Assembly (NCBI RefSeq): GCF_014648915.1
Contig: NZ_BMSA01000019.1
Location: 151,716-215,715, forward strand
Length of the DNA: 64,000 nt
Source: Streptomyces phaeofaciens
Lineage (GTDB): Bacteria > Actinomycetota > Actinomycetes > Streptomycetales > Streptomycetaceae
Reading direction: 5' to 3'
Part shown: positions 17,028-25,577 of the stretch, piece by piece
Layout of the letters: each line of letters begins with the position of its first letter
Position numbering within the stretch: the stretch's first letter is position 1
Notes under the pieces: generated by a model
What the model saw: only the letters and a program-made list of their open reading frames with translations
Told to the model about the DNA's origin: nothing
Databases searched by the model: none
Position numbers and translations under genes: made by a program

Positions 17028-17626
17028 GAACGGCGGCGGCCCTCGTCCGGCACGAGCTGCGGCTGTTCGCGAGCCTGCTGCGGTGGGCGGCCCGGCGGCC
17101 GCACGGGGTCGGGGACGGGCGGGCGTTCGGGTACGCGCGGGGGCAGGGCGCGGTGATGGCCGGGTTCGGGTTCGTGTGCGCCGTCGAGACGTTCACGATG
17201 TCCGTGCTGCTGCGCCAGTGGCCCGCCGCGCACCGGGTGGTGCTGGTCCTGGACCTCTACACGCTGTTCGTCGTGGCCGGCCTGTACGCGGCGTCGGCGG
17301 TCCGCCCGCACGTCCTGTACGACGACGTCCTGCGCGTCCGCCGGGCCGTCCATGTCGATCTACGGGTCCCGCTGGACCGGATCGCGGCCGTCCGCCGGGA
17401 GACGCGCACCACGCACGAGCGCGCCGCCGGTGAGCTGAACCTGCCGGTCGGCTCGCAGACCACCGTCACGCTCGAACTCACCGGGCCGGTCACCCAGGTC
17501 ACGTTCCTCGGCCGCCGCCGGGAGATCACCCTGATCCGGCTGCACGCCGACGACGCCCGCGCGCTGGCCGGTGCCGTCACGCGGGCACGAACCGGACCGT
17601 CGGTCCCGCGGGATCGGCCTCGGTGA
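17024..17626 (+). CDS. Membrane protein cotranscribed with the MerR regulator
   Basis: Protein of 200 residues with two predicted transmembrane helices in the first half (MAGFGFVCAVETFTMSVLL and VVLVLDLYTLFVVAGLYAAS) and a soluble, strand-rich C-terminal half (VPLDRIAAVRRE, TVTLELTGPVTQVTFLGRRREITLIRLHADD) resembling a bacterial PH-like domain after two helices. It begins within the last codons of the MerR gene (4-base overlap), so translation is coupled. I cannot name a family or substrate. Its last 50 bases overlap the 3' end of the convergent RNB ribonuclease gene. Confidence 0.72.
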   Translation: MRTAAALVRHELRLFASLLRWAARRPHGVGDGRAFGYARGQGAVMAGFGFVCAVETFTMSVLLRQWPAAHRVVLVLDLYTLFVVAGLYAASAVRPHVLYDDVLRVRRAVHVDLRVPLDRIAAVRRETRTTHERAAGELNLPVGSQTTVTLELTGPVTQVTFLGRRREITLIRLHADDARALAGAVTRARTGPSVPRDRPR

Positions 17627-19010
17627 GGCGGACGCGCAGCCGCTCGCCGAGGGGCAGGGGGTCGCCGTCGATGCGGCCGATGACGGCCGGGGACTCCAGC
17701 TGGACGGTGCCGACGGTGGGCCGGCGCTCGTCCACGTCGACGACGCAGCCGTCGAACTCCTCCCCCACCCGGCCCCCGAGCAGGGCGGCCTCCACGGTGT
17801 CGACGCAGGCCCGCTCGACGGCGGCCGCGCGCCGCCCGCCCTCCGCCATCTCCTTCGGCAGCGCGTCCAGCGCGGCCGGCACCCAGTCGGGCGGGGCCTC
17901 GCCGGCGACGGCGGCGAGGCACAGGGCGGTGGTGTAGCGGTCGACGAGCCGGCGCAGCGGGGCCGTGCAGTGGGTGTAGGGCGCGGCGACGGCGGAGTGG
18001 GTGGTGATCTCGGGGAGCCGCCCGTCGCGGAAGACCGTGTAGCCGGCGCCGCGCAGCAGGGTGGTGCACTCCTGGAGGAAGGCCGCGTGACGGGGTTCGT
18101 GCGGGTCGAGGGAGCGGATGAGCCTCGCGTACGAGACGTGGTGCGGCCAGTCGATGCGCAGTGCGTGCGCGGTGTGCCGCAGCCGGCCGACGGCGCCGTC
18201 GGGGGCGGTGGGCAGGGTGCGCAGGACGCCCGTGCCGGAGGCGAGCATCAGGTCGGCGGCGGCCATCCCGGTGAGCAGGGAGAGCTGGGCGTTCCAGCCC
18301 TCGGCGGGCAGCGGGGCGCGGTAGGTCAGTGCGTAGGCCCGGTCGTGTTCGACGATCTCCTGCTCGGGCACGTTCAGCGAGATCCCGCCGCGCTCCTCCT
18401 CCAGCCGCTCCCGCAGCCGCCCCACGGTGGCCAGCAGCCGCAGCGGCTCCTCCGCGGTCCCCGCGTCGATCCGCCGCTGTACGTCGGGGTAGTCGAGTCT
18501 GGCCCGGCTGCGGACGAGGGCGCGGTGGACGTCGACGGCGACGGTACGGCCGTCCGCGTCGAGGTCGAGGGTCCACAGCGCGGCGGGCCGGTCGTGGCCG
18601 GGGAGCAGGCTGGCGGCGCCCTCGCTGAGGACGGCCGGGTGCAGCGGGATCTTGCCGTCGGGGAAGTAGAGGGTGGTCACCCGGCGGTGCGCCTCGACGT
18701 CCACCGGTCCGCCGGGTACGACGAAGGCGGCGACGTCGGCGATGGCGTACCGGAGGCGGTAGCCGGTGCCGTGCCGGGCCAGGTGCAGCGCCTGGTCGAG
18801 GTCGTCGGCGCCGGGCGGGTCCACGGTGACGAAGGGGATGTCGGTCGCGTCGTGGTCCGGGAGCGCCGGCGCCTTGGCCGCCCGTTCCGCCTCGGCCAGC
18901 ACACCGAGCGGGAAGGCGAGCGGCACACCGAGTTCGGTGCGCAGCGAGGCGAGGGCGGCCCGGAGGGGCGCTTCGGGGGCACCGGTCACGCGGAGGGGGC
19001 GGCGGGGCAT
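17577..19010 (-). CDS. RNB-domain ribonuclease (RNase II/R-like)
   Basis: Exoribonuclease-like protein of 477 residues that should degrade RNA 3' to 5'. The RNB catalytic motif DPPGADDLDQAL near residues 64-75 supplies the metal-binding aspartates, and later blocks are typical: PDGKIPLHPAVLSEGAASLL, TAPLRRLVDRYTTALCL (equivalent to the conserved YAHFTSPIRRYPD region) and a C-terminal RIDGDPLPLGERLRVRL strand. The N-terminal cold-shock domains of full RNase R are missing, so it is a short RNB form common in actinobacteria. Start ATG 19010 was chosen over upstream in-frame codons that lie inside the divergent yaaA region. The 3' end overlaps the membrane protein gene by 50 bases. Confidence 0.88.
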   Translation of the reverse strand: MPRRPLRVTGAPEAPLRAALASLRTELGVPLAFPLGVLAEAERAAKAPALPDHDATDIPFVTVDPPGADDLDQALHLARHGTGYRLRYAIADVAAFVVPGGPVDVEAHRRVTTLYFPDGKIPLHPAVLSEGAASLLPGHDRPAALWTLDLDADGRTVAVDVHRALVRSRARLDYPDVQRRIDAGTAEEPLRLLATVGRLRERLEEERGGISLNVPEQEIVEHDRAYALTYRAPLPAEGWNAQLSLLTGMAAADLMLASGTGVLRTLPTAPDGAVGRLRHTAHALRIDWPHHVSYARLIRSLDPHEPRHAAFLQECTTLLRGAGYTVFRDGRLPEITTHSAVAAPYTHCTAPLRRLVDRYTTALCLAAVAGEAPPDWVPAALDALPKEMAEGGRRAAAVERACVDTVEAALLGGRVGEEFDGCVVDVDERRPTVGTVQLESPAVIGRIDGDPLPLGERLRVRLTEADPAGPTVRFVPA

Positions 19011-19107
19011 ACCAGCGAGCGTAGGACGCGGGCGGGGAGGCGGCACGCCGTACGCTGTCCAGTGCCCTGACCGGCCGTCGTTGAGCGTTGTCCGAAGGAG
19101 ATTCCGC

Positions 19108-19890
19108 GTGCTCGTCCTGCTGCCCCCGTCCGAAGGCAAGGCCGCTTCCGGTCGTGGCGCCCCGCTGAAGCCCGAGGCCCTGTCCCTGCCGGGGCTGGCC
19201 GCCGCCCGTGACGCGGTCCTCGGCGAGCTGGTCGAGCTGTGCGCGGGCGACGAGGAGAAGGCGCGCGAGGTGCTCGGGCTGAGCGAGGGGCTGCGCGGCG
19301 AGGTCGGGAAGAACACGGAGCTGCGCACGGCGGGCGCGCGTCCGGCCGGGGAGATCTACACGGGTGTCCTGTACGACGCCCTGGGTCTGGCCTCCCTGGA
19401 CGCGGCCGCGAAGAAGCGGGCCGCCCGTTCCCTGCTGGTGTTCTCGGGGCTGTGGGGCGCCGTCCGGGTGACCGACCGCATCCCGTCGTACCGCTGCTCG
19501 ATGGGGGTGAAGCTGCCCGGTCTGGGGGCGCTGGGCGCGCACTGGCGTACGCCGATGGCGGCCGTGCTGCCCGAGGCGGCCGGGGACGGGCTGGTCCTGG
19601 ATCTGCGGTCGGCGGCGTACGCGGCCGCGTGGCGGCCGAAGGGCGAGGTGGCCGGGCGGACGGCGACCGTGCGTGTGCTGCACGCGCCGACGCGGAAGGT
19701 CGTCAGCCACTTCAACAAGGCGACGAAGGGGCGGATCGTCCGGGGGCTGCTGACGGCGGGGATCGCGCCCGAGGGGCCGGCGGAGCTGGTGGAGGCGCTG
19801 CGGGACCTGGGGTACGTGGTGGAGGTGGGGACGCCGGCGCGGGCGGGGTCCCCGTGGACGCTGGACGTGCTGGTGGACGAGGTGCACTGA
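19108..19890 (+). CDS. yaaA: Peroxide stress protein YaaA
   Basis: Member of the YaaA/DUF328 family, which in E. coli limits free iron and oxidative DNA damage during peroxide stress; the biochemical activity is DNA-binding related but not fully defined. The 260-residue product starts with the family hallmark LVLLPPSEGK and has the later RIPSYRCSMGVKLP, SAAYAAAWRPKG and SHFNKATKGRIVRGLL motifs, full length for the family. Start GTG 19108 has GAAGGAG 6 bases upstream. It is divergent from the RNB ribonuclease; the intergenic 97 bases give room for both promoters. Confidence 0.92.
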   Translation: MLVLLPPSEGKAASGRGAPLKPEALSLPGLAAARDAVLGELVELCAGDEEKAREVLGLSEGLRGEVGKNTELRTAGARPAGEIYTGVLYDALGLASLDAAAKKRAARSLLVFSGLWGAVRVTDRIPSYRCSMGVKLPGLGALGAHWRTPMAAVLPEAAGDGLVLDLRSAAYAAAWRPKGEVAGRTATVRVLHAPTRKVVSHFNKATKGRIVRGLLTAGIAPEGPAELVEALRDLGYVVEVGTPARAGSPWTLDVLVDEVH

Positions 19891-19938
19891 CCCGGTCCCC
19901 CGCGGCGGCCGCACCACAGGGTGACGACACCGAGCGCA

Positions 19939-19974
19939 TTGCAGCATGTGCAACGACCTTTGCGCAGACTGCAC
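19939..19974. promoter_or_regulatory. Tandem operator-like inverted repeats before eda
   Basis: TTGCA-GCATG-TGCAA (19939-19953) is a perfect 5-bp inverted repeat with a 5-base spacer; TTGCG-CAGAC-TGCAC (19960-19974) is a degenerate second copy. Centres are 21 bases apart, two helical turns, 22 bases before the eda start. Confidence 0.5.
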
Positions 19975-19995
19975 CACCCGGGCAGGATGAGGCGC

Positions 19996-20664
19996 ATGGC
20001 CTCCCCTCTGCCCTCAGCCGCGGCCGCCTCCGTGCTGGATCTCGCGCCCGTCCTGCCCGTGGTGGTCGTCCGGGACGCCGCCGACGCCGTACCGCTGGCG
20101 CGGGCGCTGGTGGCGGGCGGGCTGCCCGCCATCGAGGTGACCCTGCGCACCCCGGCCGCGCTCGGCGCGATCCGGGAGATCGCGGACGCGGTGCCGCAGG
20201 CGGTGGTCGGCGCCGGGACGGTGATCGCGCCGGAGCAGGTCACGGCGTGCGTGGAGGCGGGCGCGCGGTTCCTGGTGAGCCCCGGCTGGACGGACACCCT
20301 GCTGGCGGCGATGCGGGCGTCCGGTGTGCCGTGTCTGCCGGGGGTGTCGACCGCCTCGGAGGTCGTCGCGCTCCTGGAGCGCGGGGTGCGGGAGATGAAG
20401 TTCTTCCCGGCGCAGGCGGCGGGCGGCACGGCCTATCTGCGGTCCCTGGCCGGACCTCTGCCGCAGGCCCGTTTCTGCCCGACCGGCGGGGTCGGTCCCG
20501 GCAATGCGGCGGAGTATCTGTCACTGCCCAACGTCGGCTGCGTGGGCGGAAGTTGGATGGTTCCGGCGGAGGCGGTGGCGGCGCGGGACTGGGCCCGGGT
20601 CGAGGACCTGGCGCGCGCCGCCGCCTCCCTCGGACTCAGGGCCGCAGATGGGACGTGTCGTTGA
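19996..20664 (+). CDS. eda: KDPG/KHG aldolase
   Basis: Class I aldolase that splits 2-keto-3-deoxy-6-phosphogluconate to pyruvate and glyceraldehyde 3-phosphate (Entner-Doudoroff) or 4-hydroxy-2-oxoglutarate. The 222-residue protein keeps the catalytic glutamate in AIEVTLRTP, the beta-strand VVGAGTV, the Schiff-base lysine in REMKFFPA, and phosphate-binding FCPTGGVGPGN with CVGGSWMV near the end. Start ATG 19996 has GAGG 5 bases upstream; ATG 19987 is an alternative. No dehydratase gene adjoins. Two operator-like repeats precede the gene. The 3' end overlaps the convergent RNase HI/phosphatase gene by 29 bases. Confidence 0.9.
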   Translation: MASPLPSAAAASVLDLAPVLPVVVVRDAADAVPLARALVAGGLPAIEVTLRTPAALGAIREIADAVPQAVVGAGTVIAPEQVTACVEAGARFLVSPGWTDTLLAAMRASGVPCLPGVSTASEVVALLERGVREMKFFPAQAAGGTAYLRSLAGPLPQARFCPTGGVGPGNAAEYLSLPNVGCVGGSWMVPAEAVAARDWARVEDLARAAASLGLRAADGTCR

Positions 20665-22051
20665 ACAGGCGGACGCTGGCGTTGCCGTCGGCGTAGTACG
20701 CCACCGCCGACAGCGAGGCCGCCGACAGTTCCATCCGGAACAGCGACTCGGGCGGGGCGCCCAGGGCGAGCCGTACCAGGGTCTTGATCGGGGTCACATG
20801 GGTGACGAGCAGGACCGTGCGGCCCGCGTACGCCGCGACCAGCTTGTCGCGGGTGGCCGCGAGCCGGGTCGCGGTGGCCGCGAAGCTCTCGCCGCCGCCC
20901 GTGGGTTCGGCTTCCGGATCGGCGAGCCAGCGGTTCAGGTCGTCCGGGTGGCGGTCGCGGACCTCGCCGAAGGTCAGCCCCTCCCAGGCGCCGAAGTCGG
21001 TCTCGATCAGCCCGTCCTCGACGGTGACCTCCAGGCCGAGCCGGGCGGCGACGGCCCCGGCGGTCTCCCGGGTGCGGGCGAGCGGGGAGGCGAGGATGTG
21101 CTGGACGGTCCCGCGCCGGGCGAGCGCCGCGGCGACCCGCTCGGCCTGTTCCCGGCCGACGTCGGAGAGGGAGGGGTCGCTGCCGCCGCTCCCGGAGAAC
21201 CGCTTCTGCGGGGTGAGGGGCGTCTCGCCGTGCCGGAGCAGCACGAAGGTGGCCGGGGCGCCGAGGTCGGGGGGCGCGGCCCAGCCCACGGAGGGCGTGG
21301 CGGCCGGGGCCGCGGACGCCCGGTGGGACGGGGCGGCGAGGGTACGGGCGGCACGCAGGTCGGCGTCGGCGGTGGTGTCGGGCCTGGTGGAGGCCGCGGT
21401 GGCGGCCGCGGTGGCGGCCGCGGTGGCGGCCGTGGTGGCGCCCTCCGGGGCCGGCGTCGGCGTCGTGCTCCGCGCCGCGGCCGGCACCGGGCCGTCCGCG
21501 TCCCGTGTCCGGGCCAGTGCCTCACGGGCCTTCGCCGCGCCCGCGGTCGCGTCCCCGGGCGGGCCCGACGGCTCGGGAAGGGCCCGGGAGGCCGCGGACG
21601 TGTCCAGGGCGGCCCGTGACGCCGCCGGATCCCACTGCTCGCCCCGCTTGCCGGCGTCCATGGCCTCGTTGGCCAGACGGTCGGCGTGCTTGTTGCGCTC
21701 GCGCGGGATCCACTCGTAGGAGACCTGGCCGGCCGGGAGGACCCGCGCGGCCTCCGCGGCGAGCGGCTTCATGTCGGGGTGCTTGATCTTCCAGCGCCCC
21801 GACATCTGCTCGACGACGAGCTTGGAGTCCATCCGGACGCGGACCGTGGCCGACGGATCCAGCTCACGGGCGGCGCGCAGGCCGGCCACCAGACCCCGGT
21901 ACTCGGCCACGTTGTTGGTGGCGACGCCGATGTACTCGGCGCGCTCGGCGAGGGTCTCCCCCGTCGCCGCGTCGATCACCACGCTGCCGTAGCCCGCGGG
22001 CCCCGGGTTGCCCCGCGACCCGCCGTCCGCCTCGACGATGAACTCCCGCAC
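20636..22051 (-). CDS. Bifunctional RNase HI / acid phosphatase fusion
   Basis: Two enzymes in one 471-residue chain. Residues 1-130 are an RNase HI domain that cuts RNA in RNA-DNA hybrids: EADGGSRGNPGPAGYG (first Asp), NNVAEYRGL (Glu), RMDSKLVVEQMSG (Asp) and NKHADRLANEA (last Asp). After a 130-residue Ala/Thr/Pro linker comes a histidine phosphatase domain with LLRHGET, ASPLARTRETA and VTHVTPIK, related to the CobC/alpha-ribazole-phosphate branch. This fusion is known in Mycobacterium and Streptomyces (Rv2228c-like), where both activities have been shown. It is last in the operon after the zinc-ribbon gene (12-base gap). The linker is encoded by a 12-bp tandem repeat. Confidence 0.93.
   Translation of the reverse strand: MREFIVEADGGSRGNPGPAGYGSVVIDAATGETLAERAEYIGVATNNVAEYRGLVAGLRAARELDPSATVRVRMDSKLVVEQMSGRWKIKHPDMKPLAAEAARVLPAGQVSYEWIPRERNKHADRLANEAMDAGKRGEQWDPAASRAALDTSAASRALPEPSGPPGDATAGAAKAREALARTRDADGPVPAAARSTTPTPAPEGATTAATAAATAAATAASTRPDTTADADLRAARTLAAPSHRASAAPAATPSVGWAAPPDLGAPATFVLLRHGETPLTPQKRFSGSGGSDPSLSDVGREQAERVAAALARRGTVQHILASPLARTRETAGAVAARLGLEVTVEDGLIETDFGAWEGLTFGEVRDRHPDDLNRWLADPEAEPTGGGESFAATATRLAATRDKLVAAYAGRTVLLVTHVTPIKTLVRLALGAPPESLFRMELSAASLSAVAYYADGNASVRLFNDTSHLRP
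21392..21439. repeat. Four tandem 12-bp units in the fusion linker
   Basis: GGCCGCGGTGGC is repeated four times (last copy GGCCGTGGTGGC) and encodes Ala/Thr linker sequence on the minus strand. The frame is preserved, so length change would be tolerated. Confidence 0.9.
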
Positions 22052-22063
22052 GCCGCAGACCCC

Positions 22064-22807
22064 TTACAGACCGGATTCCGACGTACGCACCAGGATCCGG
22101 CCGCAGTTCTCGCACCGCACGACCGTGTCGGACGCCGCCTTGCGGATCTCGTTCAGCTCGGTGATGGCCAGCTCCTGGCGGCAGCCCTGGCAGGAGCGCG
22201 CGTACAGCTTGGCCGCGCCGATGCCGCCCTGCTGCTGGCGCAGCTTGTCGTAGAGCTTGAGCAGCTCGGCGGGGACGGCCCCGGAGACGACCTCGCGCTC
22301 CTTGGTGACCGTGGCGGCCTCGCCGTCGATCTCCTCGAAGGCGGCGACCCGGCGCGCGGTCGCGTCGTCGATCTTCCCCTGGACGGCGCCGACGCGCTCG
22401 GTCAGCTCGGCGGCCCGCTCCTGCGCGGACTCGCGGCGCTCCATGACCTCCAGGACGATGTCCTCGAGGTCGCCCTGGCGCTTGGCGAGGGAGACGATCT
22501 CCTTCTGGAGGTTCTCCAGGTCCTTGGGCGAGCTGACGGCGCCGGAGTCGAGGCGCTGCTGGTCGCGGGCGGCGCGCTGGCGCACCTGGTCCACGTCCTG
22601 CTCGGCCTTCGTCTGCTCGCGGGCGGTGTCGCTCTCCTCGGTCTGCGCGGCCACGAGAAGGTCGCGCAGCTGCGTCAGATCCTTGGTGAGCGACTCGATC
22701 TCGGCGTGCTCGGGCAGCGACCTCCGCTTGTGCGCGAGCTGCTGGAGCCGGACGTCGAGGGCCTGGACGTCGAGGAGTCGGATCTGGTCGGCGGGCTCGG
22801 CGTTCAG
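22064..22807 (-). CDS. C4-type zinc-ribbon coiled-coil protein with apparent CTG start
   Basis: Conserved actinobacterial protein of about 247 residues. A long coiled coil (residues about 10-190, Glu/Arg/Gln heptads) precedes a C-terminal treble-clef zinc ribbon with CQGC and CENC. Such proteins are thought to bind nucleic acid or act near the RNase HI fusion encoded next; the exact role is unknown. Translation has no ATG, GTG or TTG near the conserved N-terminus; the codon that fits is CTG at 22807, overlapping the TGA of the nif3-like gene (CTGA), with GGAG 8 bases upstream. The order nif3-like, zinc ribbon, RNase HI is conserved. Confidence 0.82.
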   Translation of the reverse strand: MNAEPADQIRLLDVQALDVRLQQLAHKRRSLPEHAEIESLTKDLTQLRDLLVAAQTEESDTAREQTKAEQDVDQVRQRAARDQQRLDSGAVSSPKDLENLQKEIVSLAKRQGDLEDIVLEVMERRESAQERAAELTERVGAVQGKIDDATARRVAAFEEIDGEAATVTKEREVVSGAVPAELLKLYDKLRQQQGGIGAAKLYARSCQGCRQELAITELNEIRKAASDTVVRCENCGRILVRTSESGL

Positions 22808-23670
22808 TTGGGGGCTCCAGAGGTTTTCGTCGGGTCGGACGCCGCGTGGGCGGTCCAGGGGTCGGTGACCGTGCGGGAGACATGGACCCTGAGGTCCCAT
22901 CCGTGACGGTCGGAGATCTCGTCGAGCTGGGCTGCGGCCAGCTCGCACCAGGGCCATTCGGTGGCCCAGTGCGCCGCGTCGAGCAGCGCGAGAGGAGTGT
23001 GGGCGGCGCGGTCCGCGAGGAACTCGGACGCCGGGTGGTGGCGCAGGTCCGCGGTGAGGAAGGCGTCGACGCCGGCCGCGCGGACATGGTCGAAGAGGCT
23101 GTCGCCGGAGCCTCCGCTGACGGCGACGGTCCGTACGACCGCCTCCGGGTCGCCGGCCACCCGGATGCCCTGCGCGGTGGCGGGCAGCCGCTCGGCGGCG
23201 CGGGCGGCCAACTCGCGGACGGTGAGCGGGTGGTCCAGCTCGCAGATCCGCCCGAGGCCGCGACGGCCGGCGGGGTCGCCCGCGTCGGGCACGAGGGGCC
23301 GTACGACCCGCAGGTCGAGGGCGCCGGCGAGGGCGTCGCTCACGCCCGGGTCGGCGGTGTCGGCGTTGGTGTGGGCGACGTGCAGCGCGATGTCGTTCTT
23401 GATGAGGGTGTGCACCACGCGGCCCTTGAAGGTGGAGGCCGCGACGGTGGTGGTGCCCCGCAGATACAGGGGGTGGTGGGTCACCAGCAGGTCGGCCCCG
23501 AGCTTCACGGCCTCGTCGACGATCTCCTGCACGGGGTCGACGGCGAACAGAACCCGGGAGACGTCCTGGTCCGGCTCCCCCACGACGGTTCCGACCGCGT
23601 CCCAGGACTCGGCCCGTTCGGCGGGCCACAGGTTCTCCAGCGCGGCGATGACTTCAGACAGACGGGGCAC
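22804..23670 (-). CDS. Nif3-like dinuclear metal-centre protein
   Basis: NIF3/YbgI family protein of 288 residues, a hexameric ring with a two-metal site in each subunit. The metal ligands are visible in TPLVTHHPLYLRG-like sequence (LLVTHHPLYLRG), HVAHTNADT and, near the C-terminus, LLDAAHWATEWPW, in which H and E complete the site. GTP cyclohydrolase activity has been suggested for relatives, but the true role is uncertain. Start GTG 23670 (MPRLSEVIAALENLWP is the standard N-terminus). It is the first gene of the operon with the zinc-ribbon and RNase HI genes. Confidence 0.9.
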   Translation of the reverse strand: MPRLSEVIAALENLWPAERAESWDAVGTVVGEPDQDVSRVLFAVDPVQEIVDEAVKLGADLLVTHHPLYLRGTTTVAASTFKGRVVHTLIKNDIALHVAHTNADTADPGVSDALAGALDLRVVRPLVPDAGDPAGRRGLGRICELDHPLTVRELAARAAERLPATAQGIRVAGDPEAVVRTVAVSGGSGDSLFDHVRAAGVDAFLTADLRHHPASEFLADRAAHTPLALLDAAHWATEWPWCELAAAQLDEISDRHGWDLRVHVSRTVTDPWTAHAASDPTKTSGAPN

Positions 23671-23924
23671 GGGCCAAGGCTACCTGGCCGTTCCGGGGGC
23701 CGCGCCGATGCGGTCGGGTCGGGGGGCGGGGCGGGCCGGCCCCGGGACGCCGGGTCCGGCGGGTGGCCGGGCGGGTGCCGGGCGGGAGGCCGGGCGGGAG
23801 GCACAGCCACCGCCACAGCCTCAGGCGAATCGCTTCTGCACCACTCTTACGAGCGAAGCCCCCGCCACGCGGTCCCCCGCCCGCGCGTACGAAAACTAGC
23901 TTCGTCGCCGGAGGTGACCGAACC

Positions 23925-25202
23925 ATGACGGCCTGTGCGATCGAACCCACCGCGACGGACGGAGCGGACGGGACCAGGGACGCGGCGGAAGAGGCCACGG
24001 ACGAGGCGGAGGCGGAGGCGGACACGGGGGCGGGGGCGGACACGGGGGCGGGGGCGGAAGCAGCGGCGGGGGCCGGGCCGGAGACGGCGGCGGGGCCGGC
24101 GGCGGAGTCCGCCCCGCACTCCCCCTGCGTGATCACCGCGGACGGCTCCTACGCCGCGCGTCTCGCCCGTGACGCCCGCTCCGGCGCCTGGTTCCCGGAG
24201 CGCTGGACCCTCCACGGCCCCGAGCCGTACGCCGTGCCGCTGCCCGCGCACCAGCCGGAGGAGCCCGGCACGGAGGTGCAGCCGATGGCCGACGGGCGGG
24301 TCCTGGTCCGGCGGTTCACACAGGGGCGGCACGCCTTCTCCCTGCTGTACCCGACCGGCCCCGAGACCGGCGAGCTGCCGCTCGGCGCGGTGGAGTGCCC
24401 CGACGAGGGCACCCGGCTGCGGCTGCTGCCGCCCGCCCCGTGCGGACAGCGGGCCTACGCCCTCGCCGTCGGCCGGTACTCCACCGCCGTGTGGCTCGTG
24501 GCGGGCGGCACCTTCGGGCCCGAGCACCTCGCCGAGATCCCGGGCCGTTGCTCGGGCGGCGTCTGGCTGGACCGGACCGGCCGGATGCTCGCGCTGGACC
24601 GCGAGTCCGGCGGCCCGACCAAGACGCTGGTGGTGGACCTGGAGCGCGGCGGCGAGGTCTCCCCCCTGCTCCAGATCACCGCGGACAGCGACGACCGCCT
24701 CCTGCTCGCCGACGTGGACAGCGGCCTGCTGATCATCTCCTCGGACGCGCCCTCCCCCGGCGAGCCCCGGCTGGGCTGGGGGGTCCTCGGCAGCACCCTG
24801 CCGGTCCGGTTCCCGGAATCCCTGCGGCTGCCCGGCTGCACGCTCACACCGTTCGCGGTCCAGCCCGGCCAGATCCTGCTCCCGGAGGCCTGCGCGGTGG
24901 CCCTGCGCATCGACGGCCCCTTCGGCAGCTGGGTCGGCAGCTGGCGCCCGGCGGAACGGCAGCTGCACCACCTCGCGGCACCGCAGGGCTGGCTGGCGGG
25001 CAGCGGCCTGTGGACCCCGGAGGGGGTGCTGCGGCTGCCGTACGTCACCGAGGCGGAGCCCTGCGGGGTGGCGCGGCTGAGCCCGCCGATCGTCCTCCCG
25101 CCGCCCCCGTCCGAGGAGCCGGCCCCGGCCCCCGACCCCCCGGCCGCACCCCGCCCGGTCCCCCTGCAACAGGCACCGCTCGACCGGCTTGTAACGAAGT
25201 AG
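23925..25202 (+). CDS. Hypothetical protein, beta-rich, propeller-like
   Basis: Protein of 425 residues without signal peptide or membrane helix. The first 60 residues are Ala/Asp/Glu/Gly-rich low complexity (coded by GGGGCGGACACGGGGGC-like repeats), followed by about 320 residues of short beta strands with regular aromatic and Gly-Asp turns (for example GRVLVRRF, YALAVGRYSTAVWLVAGG, TKTLVVDLERGG, DDRLLLADVDSGLLIIS), which fits a beta-propeller without a recognised motif. The C-terminus is Pro-rich. The start ATG 23925 follows a strong GGAGGTGA. I do not recognise a family with a known function. The GC-rich 254-bp upstream gap carries GCCGGGCGGG repeats only. Confidence 0.7.
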   Translation: MTACAIEPTATDGADGTRDAAEEATDEAEAEADTGAGADTGAGAEAAAGAGPETAAGPAAESAPHSPCVITADGSYAARLARDARSGAWFPERWTLHGPEPYAVPLPAHQPEEPGTEVQPMADGRVLVRRFTQGRHAFSLLYPTGPETGELPLGAVECPDEGTRLRLLPPAPCGQRAYALAVGRYSTAVWLVAGGTFGPEHLAEIPGRCSGGVWLDRTGRMLALDRESGGPTKTLVVDLERGGEVSPLLQITADSDDRLLLADVDSGLLIISSDAPSPGEPRLGWGVLGSTLPVRFPESLRLPGCTLTPFAVQPGQILLPEACAVALRIDGPFGSWVGSWRPAERQLHHLAAPQGWLAGSGLWTPEGVLRLPYVTEAEPCGVARLSPPIVLPPPPSEEPAPAPDPPAAPRPVPLQQAPLDRLVTK

Positions 25203-25299
25203 CTGCGGTTGGCGTGGCCGCCTGGATTCGCCCCGTGGTGCTTTGGATAAAATCGCCCGGCGTTAAAGAAAGATCATGTTGACGGGGTGAACTCAACCG

Positions 25300-25458
25300 A
25301 TGAGCGACGCAAGCACCACGCAGCCGCTGTCCGCCGACTCCCAGGAGACGGCCGGTCACGGCCGGCACCGGGGCCAGGTCTCGTCCCACGACGGCGACTC
25401 GGCTCCGCACGGCAGGCACCGTAAGCCGGCCGAGGACAAGACCGAAGCGGCTGCCTGA
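25300..25458 (+). CDS. Small His/Arg-rich protein with two GRHR motifs
   Basis: A 52-residue hydrophilic protein. It contains two copies of a short motif, GHGRHRGQVSSH and PHGRHRKPAED, 17 residues apart, and an acidic C-terminus. The start ATG at 25300 follows GGGGTGA with 10 bases spacing, and an AT-rich promoter-like block (GGATAAAAT at about 25246-25254) lies upstream. A perfect intrinsic terminator follows the stop, so this is an independent short transcription unit. Similar short HGRHR proteins are, from memory, widespread in Streptomyces without known function; histidine content suggests metal binding. Confidence 0.68.
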   Translation: MSDASTTQPLSADSQETAGHGRHRGQVSSHDGDSAPHGRHRKPAEDKTEAAA

Positions 25459-25466
25459 CAGTACGC

Positions 25467-25509
25467 CGAAGGGGCTCCGCCCGTCCACAGGACGGACGGA
25501 GCCCCTTCG
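25467..25509. terminator. Strong bidirectional intrinsic terminator
   Basis: A 13-bp perfect stem (CGAAGGGGCTCCG at 25467-25479, complement 25497-25509) plus 5 more pairs after one mismatch, loop CACAG. It lies between the small protein gene and the convergent SDR gene and probably serves both. Confidence 0.85.
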
Positions 25510-25577
25510 CATGTCCGGGTCCCGCCTTCTCTCCTTGCTTCGCTCTTTGCCTCTCTCTATTACTTCTCTCTCCGCTC

